From assembly GCF_014839805.1 (NCBI RefSeq), contig NC_051129.1:12466920-12530919 (forward strand): a stretch of DNA of 64,000 nucleotides, read 5' to 3'. Under the pieces are notes generated by a model that saw nothing but the letters and a program-made list of their open reading frames with translations, had not been told where the DNA came from and did not search any database. Positions 1 to 11,384 of this stretch are shown here, in pieces. The stretch is from Manduca sexta (Eukaryota; Arthropoda; Insecta; Lepidoptera; Sphingidae). Both the position numbers and the translations under genes were made by a program. Each line of letters starts with the position of its first letter. Positions within the stretch are counted from its first letter, which is position 1.

Positions 1-603
1 AGGTCAAAGGAACCCCGAAAAGTCTGAACTCTCACTTGACATTAACATAATCGGATGCCATCTTCATTACGGCATTGCGCAAGAGTCCAAGTTAATATTT
101 CATACGCGCAGGTATTTCGTTACGATCCATATCGTTTCGTATTAATATATTTTTTGCTTTTTTCGTCCGAAGAAATCGATACATCATCGACATATCGGAA
201 TAAATTACTTTTATCGATTACGTAAATCGGACCGGCTACTTGCTCGATCGATTTTTTGTGGTTCATGACCTTTCAAGAGCGGTATTTAAAAAGAATTAAG
301 ATGATATTCTAATTGCTTTTATTTTTATGATTCGGTTTCGGATGAATGACAAATCCATACCTAAGGTTACTTTGTTGGTCCAAAAATACGACTTTTACCT
401 TCAAAGATCTTATCATCGTAAATGGTTGAACATGATGATAAAATTTGCAATGCTAAAGAAATTATAATATATTTTTTTCCTTAGCTTATATTGATCACAG
501 TATACATATTGATGAACCCACGCGGCTTACAGAAACGATTATATTTACAAAATCAGTCGGTAAATAGACGGAATTCCGACCGAAAGCTGTTGATCGGATG
601 TTG
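1..603. other. AT-rich unique DNA, no gene seen
   Basis: No reading frame of note, no inverted repeat and no recognisable repeat head or tail was seen. Scattered ATCGAT and CGAT words occur at about 155-250. Confidence 0.5.
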
Positions 604-672
604 AATCATCACCATCAGTTACGTGAAATCCACTGTTGAACATAGGCCTCACCTAACAATTTCCAAGCGCTA
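604..672 (-). repeat. LINE 3'-end fragment (family with a GAT-rich tail)
   Basis: Reads ATCATCACCATCAG, then a segment matching, in reverse, the 3' end of the copy at 13025-13115 ('tccactg...gaacataggcct'). In that copy the segment leads into a GATGATGATGACGA tail. This is the form of a widespread lepidopteran non-LTR retrotransposon 3' end. Only the last ~70 bp are present, as expected for a 5'-truncated insertion; the exact clade is not determined. Confidence 0.55.
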
Positions 673-1190
673 TCAAAGAGAATTTTGTTAGATTTCGTCA
701 ATGTTTTATATTATAGACTATTACCATAAAGTGCAGTTAAATTTTTGTCATGATGAAATAATAACGTTCATTCGATTATAAAGTATATTAACATAATACT
801 TTCTTATTACATTGAATTCAGCGTGAACACAGTATCATTACCATACCAGATCGAAATTCACTCGCCATACCGAATGTATATCAATAAATCGTCCGATTCA
901 AAAACAAATAAATCATTCGAGTTGATATCTATAAATCATCGAGTAATCACGAATGAACGAATAGTTTTGTATTGACGGGTACAGCTGCGGCCGATGACGC
1001 GAATCCATCAATATGATCCAATCAAATGCGCTAGATTCTGATATTTTTATGAGCTTAGATCTGCGATTTTGTTAACTGGAATATTATTTCGTAAATTTTC
1101 GAGGACACTGTCACAGTCTTATAATCTTTGCATTTTTTTAAGATGTCGCTAGTTCTAAAGTTTCTTATATTAGAGAGTTTGAACACTTTA

Positions 1191-1310
1191 TAGTCAGGGG
1201 GGCCTATTCCGTCTACGGGGTCATATTAAAGCAAAGCAAAGCTGATCTTCAATTAAAACGCCAGTAATGATAAAAAATCGCATAAGCTCCGAAATAAGGC
1301 CCTCTGACTA
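1191..1310. mobile_element. 120-bp MITE with TA target duplication
   Basis: The ends are inverted copies: TAGTCAGGGGGGCCTATT on the left and, read in reverse complement, TAGTCAGAGGGCCTTATT on the right, with one small indel. TA flanks both sides (1189-1190 and 1311-1312). This is the layout of a Tc1/mariner-superfamily MITE too short to encode anything. The superfamily is inferred from TA alone. Confidence 0.6.
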
Positions 1311-1320
1311 TATAATATAG

Positions 1321-4270
1321 TTTAAGGAGCAATGATAATATAATATATCTAATACTACTTGTGTAGTATTAGTGTTTTGGTTTTATAATCAGTGTGCAAG
1401 TGTAGAGATAAGGAAAGTGTATATAGGTATAATATAGGTTGTAATTTTGACATGTGGCAGCAGGAGCAACCACCTTAACCGTGGAAGCTACAAGATAACT
1501 TTCTTAGGAGACAGGCCATAGTATTTGAAGAGATTACGACTCGTATTCACTGATTCTGAAAAAAGTTCAGTCAGCTAGAAAATGGGCAATATATGCAACA
1601 AAGGCAGTCAATCCTGTTTGCTTATTACGGTTAAGGTAGCTGCCCTTACTTTCTCAAAGTCCCATCGTGTATAGTATTTGTACATTGTACAGGTCACTGT
1701 GTCTTCAGTACCTACTGCTGATACTAAACACATGCAAACATACGTTCCACGTTAGCATTCTATCCGAAAGTGCAGTTACTAGTTACTAGACTAGTCATGT
1801 TTGCCCATTCCCGATACAGACAACAATAACAACAATTGCTTTTACGAATAAATGCCGAATATCGCTCAAATTTAAACCATTCCAAACGTCAACTATCCAA
1901 AACAGATTTATACAACGGCTATCATACTAAAGCGCATTAAACCCGTGTCGAATTATGCAAATACCGACTCCAACTCATACGTGTAGTCGGGCCGATGACT
2001 AACCGTGTCTGCTTACCGAAAACGCTAGTACTTGCTGTCATAGAGTAGGAAGAAAGACTGCTTGGGTATACAATGCCTATATGTTATTTGCTTTGATGAG
2101 GATTGAGGATTGAACTTGAGCTGACAAAACTACTATGAAACTTTAAGTTGAAAGAAAAAACTTCTGAAAAATAGCCTACGAGAGATTGAGATTGATAGAG
2201 TATTACGATAAATGTAAGGTTTATTATTTTTGTATAATACTAAAATATACTACCAAATTAATTTATTAGTGAAATTAAAATATTTATATAAATAAAAATA
2301 CAACACGCTTGCTTTATGTTAGAGCTTTTTAATACGCAGGCGCAAACGTGCATTAAATACATATTAACAAAATAAGAAAAGGATGCAAAATGTAGCAAAC
2401 ATGCTGGTTGAATGCAGTTCCTCTTTTAAACATCATGATGCATTTTCGTTTCATCGAGTTTCAAATCATAAAAATTCTAAAGAAGTTTCACTTGAAAAAA
2501 AAAACATAAGGATATGTTAACTATAATGCCTAATTTATGTTTAGGCGAACAATTCACTCTCACTGGCAATGAACTTGGCGAATAATTCGTGTACGAATAT
2601 GACTATAAATAAAACCCATTTGTATACTCATTCGTGATAAATAACGAGTATACCCGAATAAACTGCTTACACACTAACACTATTCGTCTGTACATCAAGT
2701 ATCTAAATTAGTCATAATAATTTAGTACAACATTAAAAAAATATGTTTATCGCCACTATCCCTTTAATAGTATATTTGTGTTTATAATGTGTAAAGTCCA
2801 CACAGAAATTAAGTGCAATATGGATAGACGACGTGAGAAAGTCGTATTAACAGAAACGACACAGTTCCAATAGAATGGATTGAAGATCTCTGCATGACGC
2901 TTATGTTCGACAACGGCCATCCTATGGCCATGATGATATACAAACTGCTAAATGATAAAAAACTTATGGCATACAAAAAGGCAAATTCTCGTATTGATGT
3001 ATCTCCCTTTGCTATTCTGACAAAAGCCTAAAAAATTCCGTTAGGGGGTTCTAGATCGTCTTTCGCCACAACTCTTATGCGATGATGTTCTACATACGCT
3101 GCTTTAATCTCAGTGTATTATTCTTAAAAAAGTCTAAAAATGCCTGTCAGAGCATTCTTGATAGTCCTTTCCTACAGCTTATATGCATTGTCACTACACC
3201 TGGAAAACAAAAATCTACAAGGCGCGTATATCTATCTAAATTATCCGGAGTGCTTGCGCAGTTGTATCAACACACCCTAACAAGTTTATTCTATTTAAGT
3301 TTAAAGGATTATCCAGTCTACTATCGTTGATCTGCAGATCATTACAAATTCAGTATTAATAATTTATTTGGAGCCGCATGCGCGTGGGCGGCACTAGACA
3401 ATGCGGCGCAGGCGCACAGCGTCACTGAATTTTTATTATAACTATATGTCGCAACAATGGCAGCCGTGATATTATGCCTTGTTCATTATTACTCATTTAT
3501 ACTACTTACGCTTTTAGTGAGTACAATTTTGTCGTATTATTTAGGGCGCTGTGTTGTGGGTGTTACTTTGTAGTGTTACTTAATTTGCTGAACACTACAC
3601 CGTTTGTATTCTTTGTCAAAGATTTATGATTTGCCCTATTTAGATAAATAATTCGCTTTAGATTTACTTAACTTAAAACTAGATGCAGTGAAGTCACTTT
3701 GACGAGATCTAGTAGGTCCAGTGAAGTCACCATGCTGAAAGAACAAAATAAAAAAGAAACAATATTCCTAAAAAAAAAATATGCTAACCGAAGCTGGTAG
3801 AACGGATAGTAGCTTGTTAGATGAGTAACTTATTGTATGTACTACAACTATCTATATACAAGGTAGTTTTGAGATTGCGCTACTAAATTAAACCAAATAA
3901 TTGTCTTATTAAAAATATCACTTTAAAAAATGTAACTTGAGCACAAAATAAATATCAATAAAAGATAATTTTAATTTTACATGCCCTAATGCCACTACTA
4001 CTGTATAAAAAATCTATATTAAATAATAGTTTTTCAGCCAGAAACAACCAATGTGTCATATTCGTACTAACTACAAAAAAATAAGAAAAGTGAAACAGAT
4101 TTTTGGTGAAAATATTCATTTTGCAGCGATAATTTTTGCCACAATGTTAGCACAGCTAAAGACAAGTATGTAGCTTCATTTATTAAAACCTTGCAAACTT
4201 GCCACATCGAATCAGAAAGTTCTGTGGCAACATTTTGGTCCGACACTGAAAAATTACTGAGGTTTTACTA
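1321..4270. other. AT-rich DNA, no gene recognised
   Basis: The longest open stretches (64 codons at 2837-3031, 82 codons at 3082-3330) show no recognisable motif and are within chance expectation. A short GC-rich, CpG-containing patch lies at about 3370-3430 and could be regulatory, but nothing more specific is visible. Confidence 0.45.
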
Positions 4271-4275
4271 CACTA

Positions 4276-4365
4276 AGAATACCTACGCTGTATTATATAC
4301 TGACCTACTGCTGGGCACGTGCCACCTCTACTACTGAGGGGCTCAAGTATCATTCTCCACGCTGG
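4276..4365 (-). repeat. SINE-A 3'-end fragment (left arm of an inverted pair)
   Basis: Reverse complement of the SINE-A 3' segment (tail, 'tactgctgggcacg', 'ctactactgagggg', up to 'ccacgctggc'). It is followed immediately by a plus-strand copy of the same 3' region, so the two form a head-to-head inverted pair. SINE-A is the tRNA-derived family whose fuller copies lie at 9446-9784 and 28061-28382. Confidence 0.6.
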
Positions 4366-4505
4366 CGTAAGAGTATGTGAAGTCTGCTAATTTGCACTAC
4401 GCTAATGAAATCTGAATCTTAAAGCTGACTCCCTCTCAATAGTAGATGAGGCCCGTGTCCAGCAGTAAGGTAGTATATAATATAAGGGTGATATTATTAT
4501 ATTAT
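4366..4505 (+). repeat. SINE-A 3'-end fragment (right arm of an inverted pair)
   Basis: Shows the SINE-A features in order: 'gtgaagtctgc', 'tttgcactac', 'ccctctcaatagtagatgag', 'cccgtgtccagcagt', then 'gggtgatattattat' and an (ATT)n tail. The tRNA-like head is missing. With 4276-4365 it makes an inverted SINE pair. Confidence 0.6.
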
Positions 4506-5838
4506 TAAAAATAGCGATAGCAAGTTGAGAGTAGAAAGAAGATATTGCCATTTTAATTATAAATCTTTCTTTACTATCTTGTCCTTGTTAACCTAAGCAA
4601 TAAGAGTCAAAAATCACACGTTATGCCCAGTATTAATTGAATAGTATCTCTCAGCCATTCGCTGTCCACAGAACATTCCAATAACAATTTGAACGGTACA
4701 ACCATAGATTCGATAATTTATGTCACACCATAGATGAAACTCTCACATAATTCTCGCACAGATTTCTATCTCAATTGTCACCATAAATAATAGAGATTTT
4801 TTTCGTCGATAAACAGAATGCATTCTTTATGTATGATGTTAGGGTACAAATCATCGCTGTATAAAGCGATGTATTGTCGTGTTTTAGAATGTTTCCGGGT
4901 GTTGTATCGATCGTGGTTCGATCGAGATTTTGTAAGTATTTATGTTTCTAAAGTGGCCAGTTATAAGATCTATAATAAAAAAAAAAACTGAAATTTGAAC
5001 GAAAATCACAATATTTTTAATGACATAATATAAAAAGATTTTTAATTTATATAATTCGATTTAAAAAAAATACAGAATATCCAAAGGCTGTTACAACCAC
5101 TTCACAATTTATGTATAATTGTAGCAAATATCAAATCAAAATGTTCGAAATATCTTAAAAACCAGCTGCAATAACAAAAAATACGGTTAGTCGACTTTTA
5201 TTCCACAATAACGGACTTAATCATTGTCAAAATATTTATCCCTATCTATTACGGGTTAAGTAGGGTGGTGATTCGCTAATTTTATTTATGAGCCGTGATC
5301 TGTCGCCCATGGAAACCACTCAAAAACATAACAAACTTAACTTAACAACCCAAAAATATAGAGTCGGGACAAAAGTCTTTCTACACACATTTTTCGAACT
5401 GCAAAAGTAATTTTGTTCTTTACACGTAGTAAGAGAACATTGAAAAGTGATTTAGTTTAAAATATATTGTAAGGGCGTGTTAAATGTATTGAAAATTTGT
5501 TCTGGCCCTTAAATAAGGTTTAATGTCGTCTCTATAAAAGATTTGTAGAGCATTTATTTCTAACACAATAGTATAAAAGCAGTGCCGATGTTCAAAGTGT
5601 TTTTCTATTATTTATTGACCATTTTTTCCCAATCATAAACTTTATTTATTAGTAAATTAAATAACCATTTCGATTGTGTTTTTTTATGTAACATAGCCAA
5701 GAAAAAATAACACATCGCAAAAGTTGGAACAATATAGTATCCAGTTGTAGGTTTTGAAATCCTAAAATACACGTAAATGACCTGAAATTAGAACTAGTGC
5801 CCGACATAGATTTTTTATTATTGCAGTCGATTGACAAG
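4506..5838. other. AT-rich DNA, no gene recognised
   Basis: No supported gene. The small minus-strand frame at 5649-5846 has no recognisable motif. The ATCGATCG/GATCGAG words at about 4906-4925 form a local palindromic patch. Confidence 0.45.
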
Positions 5839-5839
5839 A

Positions 5840-6010
5840 CGTGCATGCTGCTCGCCTAATGGTAAACGATACGACCGCCCATAAACAGTAGCAACCTCAT
5901 AAAGAACTTTGAATTAAAAACTACTGCGTGGTTCTCTACTGCGCTCATCGTTCTGAGACAAGATGTTATGTCTCGTAATGCCCAGTAATTATGCTAAAGT
6001 GTCTCTTAAA
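5840..6010 (-). repeat. Degenerate copy of repeat family D (LINE-like 3' end)
   Basis: Contains in reverse the family-D words seen at 11385-11690: 'gctcgcctaatggtaaacga', 'cgaccgcccataaacagtag', then 'tactgcgctc' and 'ctgagacaagatgttatg'. Strongly diverged. Family D is interpreted as a non-LTR retrotransposon 3' end because copies share the downstream end and a short A-rich tail. Confidence 0.5.
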
Positions 6011-6726
6011 CCGGCACTCAAGAGTGAATGCATACTGCTGCTTAACAGTAGAAATAGACAATTAATTTTCTCCCAATATAATATAAAAAAAAACCGCTAT
6101 AAAATTCGAAAAATATTTTTTTCCTCAGACATATATATTGCTGTTGTACCTTCCCAACTAGACCCTTGCATATGAGTGATCTACCATCGGTAAGTTATAC
6201 GGTCGCATCCCATGACCCGTGTAAGCATGAACTGAAGTAGAAAACTATACTTAAAAAACGATGACTATAACATAACTTTTCTGTAACATAAAAAGAAGAA
6301 AAGTAGGTATTAGTTGGGAATTTTACTTATTTTACTATCTTCATTTATTAGTACTTGATTATTAGTGTACTTATTAGTTCCATTTTTAACCTACTTTATT
6401 TTATCAAACACAGGCTTATATCTTATTATACCTTACTAACTTACTACAGACAATTCCGACCAAACCCATTCACCAACTATTAACAGAAACAAGCGGTTTC
6501 CTCGCATTGTTCCGTTGAACTTGGCGCCTTAAATCACAACACGTATTATGTTATCTACGAAGCCGGTCTTGGCATATTACGCGGCTTAGTCACCCAAAAG
6601 CCAGAGATATGCTAACGAGCGTCGGAACAAGTAAATCATGGCGCGGCCAAGGTTGGTGGAATGGAGTTGGATTTGATGTAGTGTTAGAATTGTTAGATTG
6701 AATTTTAATACAGGCGGAGTTGTGCT

Positions 6727-6850
6727 ATATTTTCAGTATTAGGTCGTACTGTTAATAATGAAAAAACATGTTGATGTTTGTTAGTGACACATTTTCAGTA
6801 TTAGGTCGCAATAATAATAATGGAAAAAAATGATTGTTAATAGTGAACTT
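6727..6850 (+). repeat. Two-unit imperfect tandem repeat, period ~62 bp
   Basis: 'attttcagtattaggtcg' starts at 6729 and again at 6791. Each is followed by an A/T-rich segment with 'taataatg' and an A-run. The units diverge after the first 20 bp. Confidence 0.6.
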
Positions 6851-6987
6851 TGAAACACGAGGTTGAATGTAATTTGGTAATTATATGTCCCGGTTAGACG
6901 TAAAAGCTACACTAGCTTGACCTATTTATTTAATTTTATTTATTATAAAAAAGTTTGAATTTAACAAATAAATAATATTGCAATTTA

Positions 6988-7014
6988 TACCTAGTCTTGC
7001 CATAAATATTGTAA
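6988..7014 (+). repeat. Mariner left terminal inverted repeat
   Basis: Begins TACCTAGTCTTGCCATAAAT just inside the TA at 6986-6987. It matches the right end in reverse complement at 23 of 27 positions. Confidence 0.9.
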
Positions 7015-7112
7015 TAAAGAAAAAAGAAAATTGTTAACTGCAAATAACATTTATTACTTTTACAGTGTGTCAGTTTAATACATAAATATAAAACAATTAA
7101 AAATATAAAAGC

Positions 7113-8152
7113 TTATTCGAAGTGGTCTCCATTGGCTGCAATACAGTCCTTTAAACGATGAGGCCAGTTATCAATAGAAGCACGCACTCTTTCCATGGGA
7201 AAATTCTTCACTGCCAATCGTATAGATTGTTTTAGGGACTCCAAATTATCATGGCGTTTAGAGCAAGCTGTACTCTCTAAAACTGACCACAAATCATAAT
7301 CCAGCGGATTAAGATCGGGACTAGACGACGGCCAGTCTTCAGCTCTGATGAAGTCCGAAACGTTCGATTCCAACCAAGACTGCGTGGACCGAGCTTTATG
7401 ACCCGGCGCCGAGTCTTGCTGGAAGGACCATACTTGGTTATTGAACATGGTGATGTTAAGGGGCTTAACTACCTTCTCAAGAATGGTATCTTGATACACT
7501 TGTGCCGATGTTTTGATACCTTTTTCACAAAAATATGGCTCAGTCACTCCTTCATAGCTAACACCCCACCAAACCATCACTGAAGTCGGATAATGTCCAC
7601 GTTGCACTCTGTCGACTAATTGGGAAGCTTCCTTAGAGCTTTGAGCATAAATACGGTCATTTTGTTTGTTAAAATGTTGCTCAATTGTAAAAATTTTCTC
7701 ATCCGTAAACAAAATTTTTCTGTGACCTCCCTTTGCGTACCGCTTCAGTAGTTGTTTCGATTTTACCACCCTATTCTTCTTTAAATTATCAGTTAAGAAA
7801 TGGCCAGTGCGTCTCTTATAGGCTGCAAGTCCTAAGTCATCTTTTAAAATACGCGACATGGTTCTAGGTGCTATCTTCATTTCCCGAGATAAAATCTTTT
7901 GCTTTCGGACAGGATTTCTTCGAATTCTTTCCCTTACTGCTTTGACCACCTTTTTCGTACGAACACTACGTGGACGGCCAGATCTTTTCTGTCACAAACA
8001 GAGGAGGTCTCATTGTACCTATTAATAGCCCGGTACACAAACATTTTACTAATACCAAGTGTATGGAGAGTTTTAAAAATTGCATTTGGCTCCATACCTA
8101 CTTTGTGTAATGCTATCACAGCGATTCGGTTCTCTTTATCACCCCACACCAT
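7113..8152 (-). pseudogene. Mariner (maT, DD37D) transposase, broken by one frameshift
   Basis: Encodes the cut-and-paste transposase that would act in the nucleus on the TIRs of this element. The first frame starts at ATG 8150-8152 (MVWGDKEN...; an in-frame upstream ATG at 8206 is possible) and carries the first helix-turn-helix (IALHKVGMEPNAIF...VYRAINRY). It shifts at the A-run at 7985-7988, consistent with loss of one A. The second frame then continues with a GRPR motif, a second HTH (SREMKIAPRTMSRIL) and the catalytic core down to 7113. In the downstream 278-residue frame the acidic residues are D83 (FTDEKIF), D179 (QQDSAPGHKA) and D217 (NPLDYDLW). There are 37 residues between the last two, which gives DD37D. 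Total length is about 345 codons, normal for the family. No other stop or shift is seen, so the copy looks young. Confidence 0.92.
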
Positions 8153-8269
8153 TTTAATATCGCAAAATATTTTACAATGTATTGGCGCCAAAATGAGAAA
8201 ACACAATGAACAATCGTATAAAAATGACAGATTCGAAATTCAAATGTAATATTTTTTTATAATTAAGTG

Positions 8270-8296
8270 TAACAGTATTTATGGCCAGACTAAGTA
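8270..8296 (-). repeat. Mariner right terminal inverted repeat
   Basis: Read on the minus strand it starts TACTTAGTCTGGCCATAAAT. TA follows at 8297-8298. Confidence 0.9.
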
Positions 8297-8325
8297 TAAT
8301 AGTCCAGGTAAGAATTATCTGTCAG

Positions 8326-8445
8326 AAATGGCGGAATGCGATAATATCGCCAATTGTACTTCTGTTTTGTTAATATATTAGCTTTATTTCATTTTTATAC
8401 ATTATCCTTGATGTACAATAAAGTGTAAATAAATTAAGAATAATA
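8326..8445 (+). repeat. LINE 3'-end fragment with AATAAAGTGTAAATAAAT tail
   Basis: Has 'ggcggaatgcgataatatcgc' (a small palindrome around GCGATAATATCGC), then 'ttgtacttctgttttg', then 'gtacaataaagtgtaaata'. This is the form of a lepidopteran non-LTR 3' terminus that carries its own AATAAA. It lies about 30 bp from the mariner right end. The clade is not determined. Confidence 0.55.
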
Positions 8446-8784
8446 AGATACCAAATTTTTTTATGGATTTTTTTAATCGAAATAGAAGTTTACAAAAAGG
8501 ATTAAAATAATACTAATAGGTCTAAAACGCCCATACGTATCATAACTTATAATAACAGTTTCATAAGCGTACACACCTCATCACTGACTCCAACGTCACT
8601 CGCTCCGACCCGCGAAAGCAACGCAAGCCCAATAACTCCACAGCACGCCCACGTGAGACCCATTCGCACCTAACCCATTGAGTAATATGTTACTGTTTTT
8701 GTTCTATACTATGGTTTCGAATTAAGGCAATGGTAAAGCTAATAAGGTAAGAAATTGAGAATTTATTAAAATGGCGATGTTTAA

Positions 8785-9076
8785 CCCATTTAGCATCGGA
8801 ATGTTTGCCGGAAAACATGACAGCTACATGACATTACGTGTGTCACGGGAATATAACCTTATTATGTACTACATAATATATGTACTACATAATAATATTC
8901 ACGGGAATATAACCTTATTATGTACTACATAATATATGTACTACATAATAATATTCACGGGAATATAACCTTATTATGTACTACATAATATATGTACTAC
9001 ATAATAATATTCCGGTGACACACGTAATGTCATGTAGCTGTCATGTTTGCCGGCAAACATTCCGCTGGTAAATGGG
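8785..9076. mobile_element. TTAA-type (piggyBac-like) MITE with internal tandem palindromes
   Basis: A 292-bp element starting CCCATTT and ending AAATGGG, with TTAA at 8781-8784 on the left and TTAG (one change) at 9077-9080 on the right. The terminal inverted repeats are ~61 bp with only about three mismatches (both contain 'GGAATGTTTGCCGG' and 'ACATGACATTACGTGTGTCA'). Between them sit three copies of a 56-bp unit. The C-run ends and the TTAA target fit piggyBac-derived MITEs. No coding capacity. The high TIR identity suggests a recent insertion. Confidence 0.8.
8844..9011 (+). repeat. 56-bp tandem repeat, 3 units, each near-palindromic
   Basis: Units begin at 8844, 8900 and 8956 with 'cacgggaatataacc'. 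Each contains two inverted TATGTACTACATA-type segments, so each unit and the whole array can fold back. The units look essentially identical. Confidence 0.92.
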
Positions 9077-9181
9077 TTAGTCTAGTTCGAATTTATTTGA
9101 TTGCAAATAAAAAATATATTTTATTAGCATCGAATATTCCTTTAACTGATTTTTTATACGTCACAGCAAAATGACCCTAAC

Positions 9182-9310
9182 TGCATCTGATGGTAAAGGG
9201 AGACGGGTCCAATAGAATGTCGATTGATGAGTGATCATTACCCTTTGGCAGATGTAGAATATATCCTACCACCAGCAAATTCTAAGTACAATAAATTTTA
9301 CTGCCAAAAA
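9182..9310 (+). repeat. SINE-C copy (partial)
   Basis: Contains 'gcatctgatggtaaaggga', 'ggtccaatagaatgtcgatt', 'gatgagtgatcattaccc', and further on 'tatcctaccaccagc'. These words recur in the fuller copy at 41000-41235 and in minus copies at 16575-16790 and 57540-57685. The middle is deleted here. An open frame running through this and the next SINE (9224-9607) is not a gene. Confidence 0.65.
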
Positions 9311-9445
9311 CTCTGCCCTGGGCACCAGCAAGTTCTATGTAAAATAAATTCAACTAACACAAATGCTGCCCTGGCCACCAAGGAGACTGCAAGACCAATA
9401 CAACCCAAACCAAACCAAATATTTGTAGGCCACACATCTAGGTTC

Positions 9446-9784
9446 AAAAGCGGCGATAGCCTAGGTGGGTGTGGAATAGACTGCCGAGACGAATGTCCGC
9501 AGGTTCAAAAACCAAGGGCACACACCTCTGACGTTTCTAAAAATCATGTGTGTATTCTTTGTGAATTATCGCTTGCTTTACCGGTGAAGGAAAACATCGT
9601 CATATAATCTGCATACCTATGAAATTCTGTATAGGAATTTTGAGGGTGGGTAAAGTCTACCAATCTAAAGGCACTAAGTCAGCGTGGTGGATTAAGACCT
9701 AATCCCTTTCAGTAGTAGAGGAGGCCCCTGCCCAACAGTGGGATATTATATAAAGCAGTGCTGATATTATTATTATTATTATAT
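9446..9784 (+). mobile_element. Full-length SINE-A with target-site duplication
   Basis: tRNA-derived head with box A-like TAGCCTAGGTGGG and box B-like GGTTCAAAAACC, a body shared with all SINE-A copies, and a (ATT)n tail after 'gctgatatt'. An 11-bp duplication ACATCTAGGTT lies at 9434-9444 and 9785-9795, supporting insertion by target-primed reverse transcription. It would be transcribed by RNA polymerase III from its internal promoter and mobilised by a LINE in trans. Confidence 0.85.
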
Positions 9785-9795
9785 ACATCTAGGTT

Positions 9796-11384
9796 TGAGA
9801 TAAAGACACAACCAAGCATGTTAGTCAGTTTCGCGTTCAAACTCAAAGCGATCACCAATAACCATGATTATCAAACCAAAGTAAGTCTTCCCGTAATCGC
9901 ATTCCAATTGATTGATGGTAAATAACCGTCAAAGGGGGCGGTTAAGATAATCTCTAGTAAAAACTAACGCGCCGCTGTTTTGCGCGCTAACGAACAGCCA
10001 TTGTTGCGTTGTATGGATCCGAGTAAAATCGAACGCTCAATATGCATGTATGGTGCAAGTAATGGGCAGTTGGAAGGTTGAAAGGTCAATTGGGAAAGCT
10101 ACTGGTTATTTACTCTGTATGTATGTTATAGAATTTGTATTTGCTGATTTAACTTTGTAGCTGCGCTGGAGCGTGCTCGCCAGAGTTTGTTAGTTGTTCC
10201 CGTCACGCGCCACGCTACCACACAAACGTAGACAATACCGTTCATATTATAGTATTAAGTGATTTTATATTAGACCAATATTGCCTTACTAATTAACCTG
10301 CTGAATTTTTATTTGCAACCCTTTGAGAGTTAAGTAGAAGATGATCAAAAGCATTCAGAACACAATAAAATGTACCCATAATCTCCATACTGTATTAAAG
10401 ATGATGGGTCTTGTGTAGTCAAAGTCTATCTTGGGGAGTGGTTACTATAGAAATAAGAATCGTATCAACCTATTTTAACAGTCTAATATTAATGTAAGAC
10501 CATCAAAATATGTAACTAATAAATGTCTTTTAATACTTTACGGGGCCTGGATGTTAAAGGGCGTTAAGTAATTAAAATAAAAACATTAAACAGTTAAAAA
10601 TACTAGGTAACTTGTAACTTGAAGAGCGAACCGCGCCATCCATACTGATTTGACTGTAAAAATAACAACGATTTGTATATTCTTAGGCCAAAGCTCGCTC
10701 TCTTCTCATACCTCACACCGCCTCCAAACAAAACCGGGCAAAATCGAAGTAGCGCCGCACAATGGCACGTCCTCAATACAAAATTGACAATGGCGAGAGT
10801 TAGAAGAAGTGAATTTATCACCTACTGTTTCTTACAAAATGCTCGAGTGGCGTACACTGTGACTAAAATGTATGAAAAACGATCTACCTCGGCGTAACCG
10901 CTGCAGCAGTAATGGTTATGGAATAGTCATTTATATTGGAGATGTTTGCAGGGTTATAGCTATCTGTTTATTTTGAGGATTAGATTGATGGAAATGGCTT
11001 AGGTGACAATGAGAAAAAGATCTATCGGAGTAAATGTGATGTTTAAAATTGTATTAAGTTCAAAATTGTTTTATAAAATTTAAGACTGGAAAATGGTTTA
11101 AATTGCAAATAAAGAGTCATGCTGTCAAGGAACGAACTACAAATTGTTTTATGTATTATAATATGTTGTCTTTCGTTATATATACAAAACACAATATGAC
11201 GAACATATGTTGGCCTTATATTACGTATCTCGAAAACTACCGGATAATCTAAAGCAATAACATTTATAAGTATAATATAAAGCCTTACCTTACCTTTGTC
11301 ATTTTGGTACATTAAACATTATTCACAATACAACAATATACATGGCTTTAGAGACATCATATGACAAAAATACTGATGGTAGAT
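9796..11384. other. AT-rich DNA, no gene recognised
   Basis: Overlapping open frames on both strands at 10603-10897 lie in a slightly GC-richer patch with no recognisable motif. No splice or promoter signal could be tied to them. Nothing else is supported. Confidence 0.45.

Larger units (their letters stand above)
6988..8296 (-). mobile_element. Near-complete maT-type (DD37D) mariner transposon
   Basis: A 1309-bp element with about 27-bp terminal inverted repeats (6988-7014 and 8270-8296; 23 of 27 positions agree, core 'GCCATAAATA'). TA duplications flank it at 6986-6987 and 8297-8298. It carries one transposase-derived gene on the minus strand filling most of the interior. Length, TIR position and the DD37D spacing fit the maT branch of the IS630-Tc1-mariner superfamily, which is well known in Lepidoptera. 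Both ends are present, so the copy is structurally complete apart from a frameshift in the gene. TIR divergence and the frameshift suggest a copy no longer autonomous. Confidence 0.93.

Noticed and set aside
2837..3031. 64-codon frame containing DNGHPMAMMIYKLLNDKK
   Set aside because: Looks protein-like at first sight, but it is short, has stops on both sides, no clear splice sites and no family I recognise.
9224..9607. 127-codon open frame
   Set aside because: It runs through SINE-C and SINE-A sequence, including the box B and the shared SINE body, so it is a by-product of repeats.
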